Below the pieces are notes generated by a model. It worked only from the letters and a program-made list of their open reading frames with translations, made no database searches and had not been told where the DNA came from. Shown here piece by piece: positions 43,536 to 52,784 of a stretch of 64,000 nucleotides of DNA. Source of the stretch: Salegentibacter sp. (GTDB lineage: Bacteria; Bacteroidota; Bacteroidia; Flavobacteriales; Flavobacteriaceae); assembly GCA_017795085.1 (NCBI GenBank), contig CP051246.1, positions 4,218,514 to 4,282,513 on the forward strand, read 5' to 3'. Position 1 is the stretch's first letter. The number at the start of each line of letters is the position of its first letter. The position numbers and the translations under genes were made by a program.

Positions 43536-46500
43536 ATGAATAAAACACTAGTATTGATTTTGTTCTGTATTGGAACATTTTCCCTGCAGGCGCAAACCTT
43601 TTCGGTTTCAGGAACGATAGTTGAAGCCGAGAGCGGAATACCGCTTCCCGGAGTAAATATTATCGTAAAGAATACTTCGAATGGGGTGGTTACCGATTTT
43701 GATGGAAACTATACCATAGATAATGTTTCGGCCGGCGATGTATTGGTCTATTCTTATTTAGGCTTTTTGTCTCAGGAAATTACAGTAGAAGAAGGTCAGG
43801 AGATGATAGATATCTCACTGCAAAACGATCAGGAGGCTTTAGATGAAGTGGTGGTAATTGGTTACGGAACGCAACAACGTAAAGATGTAACGGGCGCTGT
43901 ATCGCTGGTTTCTAATGAAACTATTGAAGAATTAAACCCCATAAAAATAGAACAGGCCCTTCAAGGTACTGCTGCAGGTGTAAACGTAACGCCTTCTTCC
44001 GGGGCACCGGGAGCAGGGATAAATATCAATATTCGTGGTATTGCTTCCAATAGTGAAAATGGACCGCTTGTTCTTATAGATGGTTACCAGGGTGATTTAA
44101 ATACGATAAACCCTAATGATATTGAGTCCATTTCTATTCTAAAAGATGCACAGGCGGCTATTTATGGTATTGCTGGTGCCAACGGGGTGGTTTTAATAAC
44201 TACAAAGTCGGGGAAAAAGAATAGCGCGCCCACCATTCAATATGATACTTATGTGGGGATGCAGGAAACTTCAAGAAAACTTCCTTTGTTAAATGCCACC
44301 GAATACGGCTTGCTCTTAAATGAAAGTTATGCTAATAACGGTGAGGAATTGCCTTTTTCTGATGTGAGCGAATTAGGAAAAGGAACCGATTTTCAGGAAG
44401 AGGTTTTTGATACTTCTCCTATTATAAACCATAATTTAACACTCAGTGGAGGTTCAGAAAAAGTGACCTATTCTTTTGGGGTTTCTCACCTTGATCAGGA
44501 AGGAATAATTGGCGCTGAAAAATCTGATTTTCAAAGAAGCACTGCGAGATTTAATGTTGGCGTAGATATTTCAGATGAATTTAAATTTACCGCCAATTCT
44601 ATTTATACCAGTTTAAACAGAAGGTCTATTAATGAAAACGGATTGGGTTCGGTACTTTTTAATGCCTTAAACATTCCGCCCACTTTTAATCGAGACCAGG
44701 AAGACCTTGATGGAAGATTAGGCAACGAGATCATTAACCCGCTTTCACAAGTTGAAAATACGTTTAATGACTATAACCTGAATAAATTTAACGGTTCTTT
44801 TAGCCTGGAATACACTCCAATAGAGCCTTTAACTTTTACTTCCCGAATTGGATATAATTTAACCAATTCCAAAGGCAAAGATTTTTCGCCAATTATAGAT
44901 TACGGGCCGGGTAAGGTTTTTAACAACGTTCGTAGTACGGTAAACCAAAACCGAATTAATGATAACTCATATACCTACGACCTTTTTGGAACTTATGATA
45001 ACACTTTTAATGATATCCATCATATTACCGGAACTGCCGGAATGACGGTAATTAGAAACTGGGGAGATGGTCTTTATGCCACCGGTTATGATGTGCCGAA
45101 TAATTCCTGGGAATTTGCCGACATTAGCTTAACCACGGGAACAAATGATGGTTTAAATAATAGCGCTTATAAATACGATATCAGAAAACTATCCTTTTTC
45201 GGGAGGCTACAATATGATTTTAAAGGGAAATACTTTTTTTCTACGATGTATCGTAGGGACCAAACAACAAGGTTTAGTCCTCAAAACCGTTTAGGCTTTT
45301 TCCCTTCATTTACGGGAGGATGGATTCTTTCTGAAGAAAATTTCTTAGAAGATTCTAATGTAGTTTCTTTCCTGAAGTTACGAGGAAGTTTTGGTATTCT
45401 TGGTAATGATGAAGCCGGTGGAGCAGAATTTTATCGCTCGTTGTTAGATGGCGAAGCCACTTATGTTTTAGGCGGAAGCCTTGTAAATGGAACTGCTTTG
45501 GGTAGAATCCCAAATCGTAATTCAGGCTGGGAGCAGGCTGAAAAAACCAATATAGGTATAGATCTTAGACTTCTGAATAATAAGATTGATATTTCTGCCG
45601 ATGTATTTAGGGAAGACCGAAAAGACCTTTTAGTAGCTGGAATTCCTGTTTCAGGAATTTTTGGTGGCGGAGCACCGGGATCGGGGGCACCAACTATTAA
45701 CGCGGGAACTACCCGAAATGAAGGTGTTGAATTTGCCATAAAGTACAAGCAGAATTTGGGAGAAGATATTAATTTCAATATAGGCTATAACGCTACTTTC
45801 CTAAACAATGAGGTCACCGAAGTTAACGGAACTGAATTCATCCCAGGGGGGCAATTTGGCGTGGGCCAGCCACAGCCGGCACGGTTCCAGGAAGGATTTC
45901 CGGTAGGTTATTTCTATGGATATAAAACCGATGGAATTTTCCAAACCCAGGAAGAGGTAGATGCGCATCCCTCGCAAGAGTCTTTAGGTGCCACAGCTGC
46001 TCCCGGAGATATTCGTTACGTAGATATTAACAACGACGGAGTGATTAATACTGATGACCGTACCAATATTGGAGATCCAATCCCGGATGCAACAATGGGC
46101 TTAAACCTTAATTTTAACATTAAAAATTTCGATTTTACGGCTTATACCTATGCTTCTTTAGGAAATGATATGGTAAGAAACTACGAGCGTAACCAGCCAA
46201 ATGTAAACCGTCACGCCTATTATTTAAATAGATGGACAGGGCCGGGAACCAGCAATGAAGTGCCGCGTGTAACAACCGGTGCTACTTCAAATGTTGCTTT
46301 TTCCGATTTTTATGTAGAAGATGCTTCTTACGTAAGAATTCAAAATATTCAGTTAGGCTATAGTTTGCCTGAGACCTTTTTGGAGCAGGTAGGGATTAAC
46401 CGTTTAAGGATTTACGCTTCGGTGCAAAACCTGTACACCTTTACCGATTATAAAGGCTTTGATCCTTCAGCCTCAACCGGAGAAGCCATTGGCGGCGGAA

Positions 46501-46562
46501 TTGACTACGGATTCTATCCTGTACCAAGAATTTTCCTTGCCGGATTAAACCTTAATTTCTAA
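43536..46562 (+). CDS. SusC-family TonB-dependent transporter (PUL 3)
   Basis: The 1008-residue protein has a signal peptide ending SLQAQ, a carboxypeptidase-regulatory-like domain (about 22-100), the segment LDEVVVIGYGTQ (about 102-113), a plug domain with ANGVVLITTKSG (about 216-227) and a barrel ending IFLAGLNLNF. Together with the SusD encoded 10 bases downstream it would import laminari-oligosaccharides released by the two GH16 enzymes of this operon. Confidence 0.95.
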   Translation: MNKTLVLILFCIGTFSLQAQTFSVSGTIVEAESGIPLPGVNIIVKNTSNGVVTDFDGNYTIDNVSAGDVLVYSYLGFLSQEITVEEGQEMIDISLQNDQEALDEVVVIGYGTQQRKDVTGAVSLVSNETIEELNPIKIEQALQGTAAGVNVTPSSGAPGAGININIRGIASNSENGPLVLIDGYQGDLNTINPNDIESISILKDAQAAIYGIAGANGVVLITTKSGKKNSAPTIQYDTYVGMQETSRKLPLLNATEYGLLLNESYANNGEELPFSDVSELGKGTDFQEEVFDTSPIINHNLTLSGGSEKVTYSFGVSHLDQEGIIGAEKSDFQRSTARFNVGVDISDEFKFTANSIYTSLNRRSINENGLGSVLFNALNIPPTFNRDQEDLDGRLGNEIINPLSQVENTFNDYNLNKFNGSFSLEYTPIEPLTFTSRIGYNLTNSKGKDFSPIIDYGPGKVFNNVRSTVNQNRINDNSYTYDLFGTYDNTFNDIHHITGTAGMTVIRNWGDGLYATGYDVPNNSWEFADISLTTGTNDGLNNSAYKYDIRKLSFFGRLQYDFKGKYFFSTMYRRDQTTRFSPQNRLGFFPSFTGGWILSEENFLEDSNVVSFLKLRGSFGILGNDEAGGAEFYRSLLDGEATYVLGGSLVNGTALGRIPNRNSGWEQAEKTNIGIDLRLLNNKIDISADVFREDRKDLLVAGIPVSGIFGGGAPGSGAPTINAGTTRNEGVEFAIKYKQNLGEDINFNIGYNATFLNNEVTEVNGTEFIPGGQFGVGQPQPARFQEGFPVGYFYGYKTDGIFQTQEEVDAHPSQESLGATAAPGDIRYVDINNDGVINTDDRTNIGDPIPDATMGLNLNFNIKNFDFTAYTYASLGNDMVRNYERNQPNVNRHAYYLNRWTGPGTSNEVPRVTTGATSNVAFSDFYVEDASYVRIQNIQLGYSLPETFLEQVGINRLRIYASVQNLYTFTDYKGFDPSASTGEAIGGGIDYGFYPVPRIFLAGLNLNF

Positions 46563-46572
46563 AAATCGCATT

Positions 46573-48036
46573 ATGAAAAGATATAACAACATACTTAAAA
46601 CAATGTTGCCGGTACTTTTGCTGGGCTTTAGCTTTAGCTGTAGCGAAAACTACCTGGAAGAGACCGAAGAGTATAACATAGATTCTGAAAACTATTTTAA
46701 TTCAGAAGAAGATTATTATAACGCGCTAATTGGAGTTTACGATGTGCTGCAATCTACTTACGTGAACGTATTATTGGGCGAAATCGCATCAGACAATACC
46801 CTAAGCGGTGGTGAAAGTGCTAACGATGTAATTGGGTTTCAACAGGTAGACGAGATGACGCATACACCTGTAAACGATAACCTTGATGATGTTTGGGACT
46901 GGAATTTTGCCGGGGTGCAACGTGCCAATTACATGTTGGAGTTTCAGGATAAAACCGAATTTGAAGGTCGCGAAACCATTATTGCTGAAGTTCGTTTTTT
47001 ACGTGCTTATTTCACTTTTGAATTGCTAAAATGGTTCGGGCCAATTCCGTTAAAAGGGGATGAACGGTTTGCGCTGGGAGACGAAACTTCTATTCCACGG
47101 GCTTCCGAAGAAGAAGTTTATGCACAAATTGAAAGCGATTTGCAATTTGCCATCGATAACCTTGATTATACCGCTCCTGAAATTGGACGCGCTACCAAAG
47201 GAGCCGCAATGGCTTTACTTGGGAAAACGCATTTATACCAGGAAGAATTTGATGAATCTGCCAATGTTTTAACCGAATTAATCAATAATGGTCCTTATGC
47301 TTTAGCCGACTTTGAAACACTTTTTGAACAGGAAGGAGAAAATAATGAAGAATCGGTTTTTGAAGTACAATATACCGGGGAAGAAGGTGCCGGTTTTGGT
47401 TGCTTGCAATGTAGCGAAGGTAACGTAGCGGTAGGTTTCCAGGGAATTAGAAACTACTCGGGCCCTGTTTTTGAGTCCGGATTCAGTTTTAATCTTCCAA
47501 CCCGGGAGACTTATGATATGTTTTCTGAAGATGACATTCGCCGGGACCTTTCGGTTTTAGATATTGAAGCCTGGGCAGCAGAAACCGGGGCTACTTATGC
47601 TGAAGGTTATAAACATACCGGGTATTTTAACCGTAAATACCTCCCGCGAGAAAATGACAACGTGGGTGATGCCAATTTAACACAACCCAATAATTACCGT
47701 GCTATCCGCTATGCCGATGTTTTACTGATGGCAGCTGAAGCTTTAAATCGTGGTGGAATTGACGATAGCCAGGCCAGAAACTACCTTAATGAAGTTCGTG
47801 AAAGAGCAGATTTAGATGAAGTTGATGCTTCAGGAAATGCCCTTACCGAGGCTATTTACGATGAAAGAAGAAAAGAATTAGTAGGCGAAGGCCACCGTTT
47901 CTTTGATTTGATAAGAACTGGAAGAGCAGCCAATAACATAGACGGATTTACGACGGGGAAAAACGAACTTTTTCCAATTCCGTTAGAAGAAATAGAATTT
48001 TCTCAGGGTAACTGGGAGCAAAATCCAGGTTATTAA
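46573..48036 (+). CDS. SusD-family glycan-binding lipoprotein (PUL 3)
   Basis: The 487-residue protein has a lipobox SFSC (C23). RagB/SusD features are EVRFLRAYFTFELLKWFGPIPL (about 138-159), AIRYADVLLMAAEALNRGG (about 376-394), LVGEGHRFFDLIRTGR (about 436-451) and the ending IPLEEIEFSQ..WEQNPGY. All family landmarks are present. It is the lid of the SusC encoded upstream and is followed 12 bases later by the multi-domain surface lipoprotein. Confidence 0.95.
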   Translation: MKRYNNILKTMLPVLLLGFSFSCSENYLEETEEYNIDSENYFNSEEDYYNALIGVYDVLQSTYVNVLLGEIASDNTLSGGESANDVIGFQQVDEMTHTPVNDNLDDVWDWNFAGVQRANYMLEFQDKTEFEGRETIIAEVRFLRAYFTFELLKWFGPIPLKGDERFALGDETSIPRASEEEVYAQIESDLQFAIDNLDYTAPEIGRATKGAAMALLGKTHLYQEEFDESANVLTELINNGPYALADFETLFEQEGENNEESVFEVQYTGEEGAGFGCLQCSEGNVAVGFQGIRNYSGPVFESGFSFNLPTRETYDMFSEDDIRRDLSVLDIEAWAAETGATYAEGYKHTGYFNRKYLPRENDNVGDANLTQPNNYRAIRYADVLLMAAEALNRGGIDDSQARNYLNEVRERADLDEVDASGNALTEAIYDERRKELVGEGHRFFDLIRTGRAANNIDGFTTGKNELFPIPLEEIEFSQGNWEQNPGY

Positions 48037-48048
48037 AAATATAGCACT

Positions 48049-50100
48049 ATGAAAAAATATTATAAGATACTATTATTGCTATTCACTTTTCCGTTTTTAA
48101 GTTGTGAAAGTGATGACAGGGAACTGGTAGATTTGGAAGCAGTTCAGGCACCGGCTAATTTGGGAGCTACATTTCAAATTACCCAGGATAATTCAGGTTT
48201 GGTAGAAATTACACCAACCGGAGAAGGAGCGGCTTTATATACTGTAGATTTTGGTGATGGCTCAACACCTTCCGAAGAAATTAAAGTAGGTGAAGCTGTA
48301 GAGCATATTTATGAAGAAGGAGAATATGAAGTTGAAGTTACAGGGGCTAATATTAACGGGAAAACCGCAACCGGAACCCAGTCTTTAACTGTTTCGTTTC
48401 TCGCTCCAGAAAACCTGGAAACCGAAATTGTAAAAGATGCCAACGATAATTATACCGTAACAGTGTCTGCCAGCGCTACAAACGCTACAATGTTCGAGGT
48501 TTATTTTGGCGAAGATGATGATGAAGAAGCAACTCCGTTAATGCCGGGGGAAAACGTTTCTTACACTTATAGCAGTATTGGAACTTACAATATTCGTGTG
48601 GTGGCCCTTAGTGGTGGCGCTGCGACTACCGAAGTTGTTGAAGAAATAAACATTACCGATCCGCTTTTCCTTCCCATAGATTTTGAATCGGAAACCCTTA
48701 ATTACTCGTTTGATAACTTTGGTGGTGGTGAAGGAGCCGGGGCTCCGGTAATTGATAATCCGGATATGTCTGGTTTAAATACCAGTAATAAAGTGGCTTC
48801 TTATACCAAACCCGAAGGTTCTGAAACCTGGGCCGGAACTACTATTGCTTTAGACGAACCTATAGATTTTTCAAACGAAAGTTATATTAGTTTAGATGTT
48901 TGGTCGCCAGAAGCCGGAACCGAGGTTGTTTTTAAGGTTGAAAATCTTGAAAATGCCGATCTTTTTGTAGAAGCTACTGCAACAACCACAGTTGCCGAAG
49001 GTTGGGAGACTCTAATTTTCGATATGAATGAATTCGATCCTTCTATAGACTATGGAAGAATTGTATTATTCTTCAATCTTGATGTTCCTGGAACCGGGGA
49101 GACCTATTATTTCGATAATATTGAAACTACCCGATTAGAATTAATAAAACTTCCAATAAATTTTGAGTCAGAAAATATTGATTATGCCTGGTCCGGATTT
49201 GGAGGTGCAGGAGCAGGTGTTATAGATAACCCCGATAGGTCTGGCATAAATACAAGCAATAAAGTTACTGAACTTGGAAAAGGTGAAGGTGCTGAAGTTT
49301 GGGGTGGAGTTTCATTGAATTTAGATGAAGCTTTAAGCTTTGAAAACGGGACTACCGTAAAAATGAAAACCTGGTCCCCAGAAGCCGGAGTGCCAATTTT
49401 ATTGAAATTTGAAGATTCAGATTCAGAACCAGATGGGAACGGAAACCCTTCTGTATTTGTTGAGGTGACTCAAAATACTACCGTAGCTAATGAATGGGAA
49501 GAACTTTCTTTCGATCTAAGCAGCTTTGAAGCCTTTGATGAAAATATAGATTACGATCGCTTGATTGTGTTCTATGATTATGGGAATTCAGGTGCAGGCA
49601 CCAGTTTTTACTTTGATGATGTTATGATTGGTGATGTACAAACCGAATATATTTCAATGTTTAGTGATCTTGCCGATGATGTTGAAGTAGACACCTGGCG
49701 AACCGATTGGTCTGTTACAGATTATGAAGAAGTAGAATTTGAAGGAAGATTATCAAAACATTATTTCAACCTGGATTTCGGTGGAATTGAAACTATCGCT
49801 AGCCCGATTGATGCCACAAACATGACACATTTCCATACCGAATTCTATACCGATAATGCTACTGTTTTCAGAGTTAAGTTGGTAGATCTTGGTCCCGATG
49901 GTGTTTTTGGCGGCGGGGACGATTCTGAGTCGGAAGTTGTTATAGAAAATCCCGCCCAGAACGAATGGGTAAGTTTAGATATTCCATTATCAGAGTTTGA
50001 AAACCTTGCCGGTATGAGCAATATTGGGCAGCTTATTTACTCTGGTTTGCCTGCGGGAGGAGTTAATCTATATGTGAACAACATTTATTTTCATAATTAA
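48049..50100 (+). CDS. Multi-domain surface glycan-binding lipoprotein (SGBP)
   Basis: The 683-residue protein has a lipobox FLSC (C19). Two PKD/Ig-like domains follow (about 25-112, with VDFGDGS, and about 115-203), then two tandem similar jelly-roll modules (about 205-360 and 365-530). Both modules contain IDNPD.SG.NTSNKV, then WSPEAG, then a YYFD or FYFDD strand, and so come from internal duplication. A different C-terminal jelly roll (about 535-683) completes it. No catalytic motif is visible. The position after SusD fits the SGBP slot of beta-glucan loci. It probably captures laminarin at the cell surface. Confidence 0.75.
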   Translation: MKKYYKILLLLFTFPFLSCESDDRELVDLEAVQAPANLGATFQITQDNSGLVEITPTGEGAALYTVDFGDGSTPSEEIKVGEAVEHIYEEGEYEVEVTGANINGKTATGTQSLTVSFLAPENLETEIVKDANDNYTVTVSASATNATMFEVYFGEDDDEEATPLMPGENVSYTYSSIGTYNIRVVALSGGAATTEVVEEINITDPLFLPIDFESETLNYSFDNFGGGEGAGAPVIDNPDMSGLNTSNKVASYTKPEGSETWAGTTIALDEPIDFSNESYISLDVWSPEAGTEVVFKVENLENADLFVEATATTTVAEGWETLIFDMNEFDPSIDYGRIVLFFNLDVPGTGETYYFDNIETTRLELIKLPINFESENIDYAWSGFGGAGAGVIDNPDRSGINTSNKVTELGKGEGAEVWGGVSLNLDEALSFENGTTVKMKTWSPEAGVPILLKFEDSDSEPDGNGNPSVFVEVTQNTTVANEWEELSFDLSSFEAFDENIDYDRLIVFYDYGNSGAGTSFYFDDVMIGDVQTEYISMFSDLADDVEVDTWRTDWSVTDYEEVEFEGRLSKHYFNLDFGGIETIASPIDATNMTHFHTEFYTDNATVFRVKLVDLGPDGVFGGGDDSESEVVIENPAQNEWVSLDIPLSEFENLAGMSNIGQLIYSGLPAGGVNLYVNNIYFHN

Positions 50101-50111
50101 AAAGCATAAAA

Positions 50112-51758
50112 ATGAAAAATATAATTCAAGCAAGTCTTATGGTTCTTTCACTGGTTCTTACCGGCGCATGTTCCAACGACGATTATAATATTGGTGAAAT
50201 AACTACACCTTCAAACTTAAGCGTTAACGCTGAGGTGGTAGGACAAAGCGAAGATATGCCCGATGGAGATGGCAGTGGAACAGTTAATTTCAGCGCCAAT
50301 GCCGATAACGCAATGACCTATAAATTTATCTACGGTGATGGTTTTGAAGAAGTTTCTGCTTCAGGAGAAACCACGCATAGTTTTAATGAAAATGGTGTTA
50401 ACGATTATACCGTAACGGTAATTGCTTCCGGCACAGGTGGGGCTTCGTCAAATATGACTACAACCGTAACTGTTTTTAGTGATTTTAATGATCCTGAAAC
50501 TAAAGAATTACTAACCGGCGGAAGTTCAAAAATCTGGTACGTGGCAGCTTCACAACCTGCACATCTTGGCGTTGGGGCAAGTTCAGGAGAAGGTTTTACA
50601 GCTCCCGGCTATTATGCTGCCGCTCCATTTGAAAAGGACGGAGCCGAAGTTAGTTCCTGTTTTTATACCGATGAGCTTACGTTTAGTTTAGACGATAACG
50701 ATAATATTGTTTATAATTATAACAATAATGGGCTAACCTTCGTGAATGTGGCTTATACCGGTGATTTTGGGGGAGATGGTTCTGAAGATCAGTGTCTGGA
50801 CTTTGATCGTACGGGAGACTTTACGGCCTCCCTTTCGCCATCAACTTCTGGTTTACCTGAAGATGCGACCACAGGGACAGTGATTAATATTTCCGGTGGA
50901 GGAACGATGAGTTATTTTGTAGGCTCAAGTGCTTACGAAGTCCTTGAAATTACACCTACTACTATGCACGTAAGGGTGATTCCCGGTACTGATCCCGCTT
51001 TAGCCTGGTATTTAAAATTTACAACTTCTCAGGGTGAAGAAGAGGAGCCAGAAGAGTTCCAAACAGAGTATGAAAATCTGGTATGGGAACAGAGTTTTGA
51101 TGCCGATGGGCCTGTAGATTCCAATATCTGGAATTTTGAAATTGGCAATAATAATGGCTGGGGAAATCAGGAAGAGCAATATTATACTGAAGATAACGCG
51201 ATAATTGAAGACGGTAATTTGGTAATTACTGCCCGGGCCGAAGAAACTAACGGATTTGATTACTCCTCTTCAAGAATAACCACGAAGGATAATTTTGAAT
51301 TTACCTACGGAAGAGTTGAGGCACATGCAAAGTTACCGGAAGGAGCTGGTACCTGGCCAGCAATTTGGATGTTGGGTTCTGATTTTGATGAAGTAGGATG
51401 GCCTGAAACCGGTGAGATCGATATTATGGAACACGTAGGGAATCAGCAAAATGAAATTCACGGTACATTGCATTATCCCGGTCGTTCTGGAGGCAATGCC
51501 GATGGAAGCTCTATAGAAGTCCCCGGTGTTAGTAACGAATTTCACACCTACACCATGGAATGGTCTCCAGAAAGAATCCTGTTCCTTGTAGATGGTGAGG
51601 TTTATCATAGTTACGAGAACAGTCCCGATTCGTCATTTAATAAAGACTTCTTTATTATTTTAAATGTAGCGATGGGTGGAACTTTTGGAGGAGAAATTGA
51701 TCCTGAATTTCAGGAGTCTTCTATGGAAATTGACTACATAAGGGTTTATCAGGAATAA
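50112..51758 (+). CDS. GH16 endo-beta-1,3-glucanase (laminarinase) lipoprotein with PKD domain
   Basis: The 548-residue protein has a lipobox LTGAC (C20), a PKD-like domain (about 35-122), an aromatic-rich middle domain opened by LLTGGSSKIW (about 133-142) and a GH16 domain (about 318-548). The GH16 signature is E435-I-D437-I-M-E440, with E435 the nucleophile and E440 the acid/base, preceded by WPAIWMLG (415-422). The extra Met in the motif is typical of laminarinases and related beta-1,3-glucanases. It is probably the cell-surface enzyme making the first cuts. The middle domain is shared with the PUL 2 surface lipoprotein. Confidence 0.9.
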   Translation: MKNIIQASLMVLSLVLTGACSNDDYNIGEITTPSNLSVNAEVVGQSEDMPDGDGSGTVNFSANADNAMTYKFIYGDGFEEVSASGETTHSFNENGVNDYTVTVIASGTGGASSNMTTTVTVFSDFNDPETKELLTGGSSKIWYVAASQPAHLGVGASSGEGFTAPGYYAAAPFEKDGAEVSSCFYTDELTFSLDDNDNIVYNYNNNGLTFVNVAYTGDFGGDGSEDQCLDFDRTGDFTASLSPSTSGLPEDATTGTVINISGGGTMSYFVGSSAYEVLEITPTTMHVRVIPGTDPALAWYLKFTTSQGEEEEPEEFQTEYENLVWEQSFDADGPVDSNIWNFEIGNNNGWGNQEEQYYTEDNAIIEDGNLVITARAEETNGFDYSSSRITTKDNFEFTYGRVEAHAKLPEGAGTWPAIWMLGSDFDEVGWPETGEIDIMEHVGNQQNEIHGTLHYPGRSGGNADGSSIEVPGVSNEFHTYTMEWSPERILFLVDGEVYHSYENSPDSSFNKDFFIILNVAMGGTFGGEIDPEFQESSMEIDYIRVYQE

Positions 51759-51779
51759 ACAAACTAGATTAAAAATCAC

Positions 51780-51883
51780 AAGCTGCCTGGATTATTATTT
51801 TTTACTGAATTTGATTTGACACTTATAGGATCTTTGTTTGAAGGCCACAAACACTTCTCTGTGCTGATACTTTCAGGCGGCTT
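51780..51883 (+). repeat. Intercistronic inverted-repeat element C (GH16-GH16 spacer)
   Basis: AAGCTGCCTG (51780-51789) pairs with CAGGCGGCTT (51874-51883) over 10 positions with one G-T pair and continues inward by about two. The element begins 22 bases after the first GH16 stop and ends 18 bases before the next start, so it fills the spacer. Its left arm (AGCTGCCTGGATTATT) resembles elements A and B in PUL 2. Confidence 0.6.
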
Positions 51884-51900
51884 ATTTTATTGAAAAAAAA

Positions 51901-52668
51901 ATGAAGAAAATAATTCTAAATATAACTGCTGTTTTGTTGCTTAATTTCAGCTTAACAGCTCAGGAATCCAAAGAGCTCATTTGGGAAGAAAATTTTGAAG
52001 GTCATTCGCTAAATATGGAAAAGTGGAGCTACGAAACCGGTGACGGTTGCCCGGACCTTTGCGGTTGGGGGAATAATGAGCGCCAAATTTATAGCGAAGA
52101 TTATGTAGAAATAACCGATGGAAACCTGGTGATTACTGCTGATAAAGTGGGGGAGGATTATTATAGCGGAAAAGTAAATACCAAAGATAAATTTGAATTT
52201 CAATATGGAACTGTAGAGGTTCGGGCAAAATTACCCGATGGTCACGGACTTTGGCCAGCGATCTGGATGCTGGGCCAAAATATAGATGAGGTGGGATGGC
52301 CTGCTTCAGGAGAGATTGATATTATGGAATTTGTAGGCAGGCAGCCAGATACTATTCATAATGCATTACATACACCTGCAAGTCACGGTGAGACTGAAAA
52401 TATTAAAACAACACCGGTGAAAAATGTAACTTCAGATTATCACGTTTTTAAAATGAACTGGACTGAAGATGCAATTACTTTTTATATAGATAATGAAAAA
52501 ACCTATACGTTCTCCCCTTCAGAAAAAAGCGAGAAAACCTATCCTTATCGACACCCATTTTATTTCTTATTAAATCTTGCTATTGGTGGTGATTTTGGAG
52601 GCCCTGAAGTTGATGATTCTATTTTTCCGAAGCAATTTTTCATAGATTATATAAAGGTTTATAAGTAG
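51901..52668 (+). CDS. Secreted GH16 beta-1,3-glucanase (laminarinase)
   Basis: The compact 255-residue protein has a Sec signal peptide (about 1-21, ending LTAQ) and a single GH16 domain. The catalytic motif is E138-I-D140-I-M-E143, preceded by WPAIWMLG (118-125). Without a lipobox or binding modules it is probably periplasmic or released, and would shorten oligosaccharides imported by SusCD. No GH3 or GH17 exo-enzyme is present in this operon, so final hydrolysis must rely on genes elsewhere. A strong terminator hairpin follows. Confidence 0.92.
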   Translation: MKKIILNITAVLLLNFSLTAQESKELIWEENFEGHSLNMEKWSYETGDGCPDLCGWGNNERQIYSEDYVEITDGNLVITADKVGEDYYSGKVNTKDKFEFQYGTVEVRAKLPDGHGLWPAIWMLGQNIDEVGWPASGEIDIMEFVGRQPDTIHNALHTPASHGETENIKTTPVKNVTSDYHVFKMNWTEDAITFYIDNEKTYTFSPSEKSEKTYPYRHPFYFLLNLAIGGDFGGPEVDDSIFPKQFFIDYIKVYK

Positions 52669-52730
52669 CGGGAGTCCTGAATCGCTTTGCTTTAGCAAGA
52701 AAATTAATAAATTACAGAAAGATTGAATTT

Positions 52731-52784
52731 GTATCGAGAACTGCTTGATGTGCTACATCATCATACTTCTTGATACATTTTTTT
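52731..52784 (+). terminator. Terminator of PUL 3
   Basis: An imperfect stem of about 18-20 bp runs from GTATCGAGAA (52731) to CTTCTTGATAC (ending 52776), with the loop around GTGCTACATC, followed by seven T residues. It ends the PUL 3 transcript and just overlaps the stop codon of the convergent gene. Confidence 0.7.
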
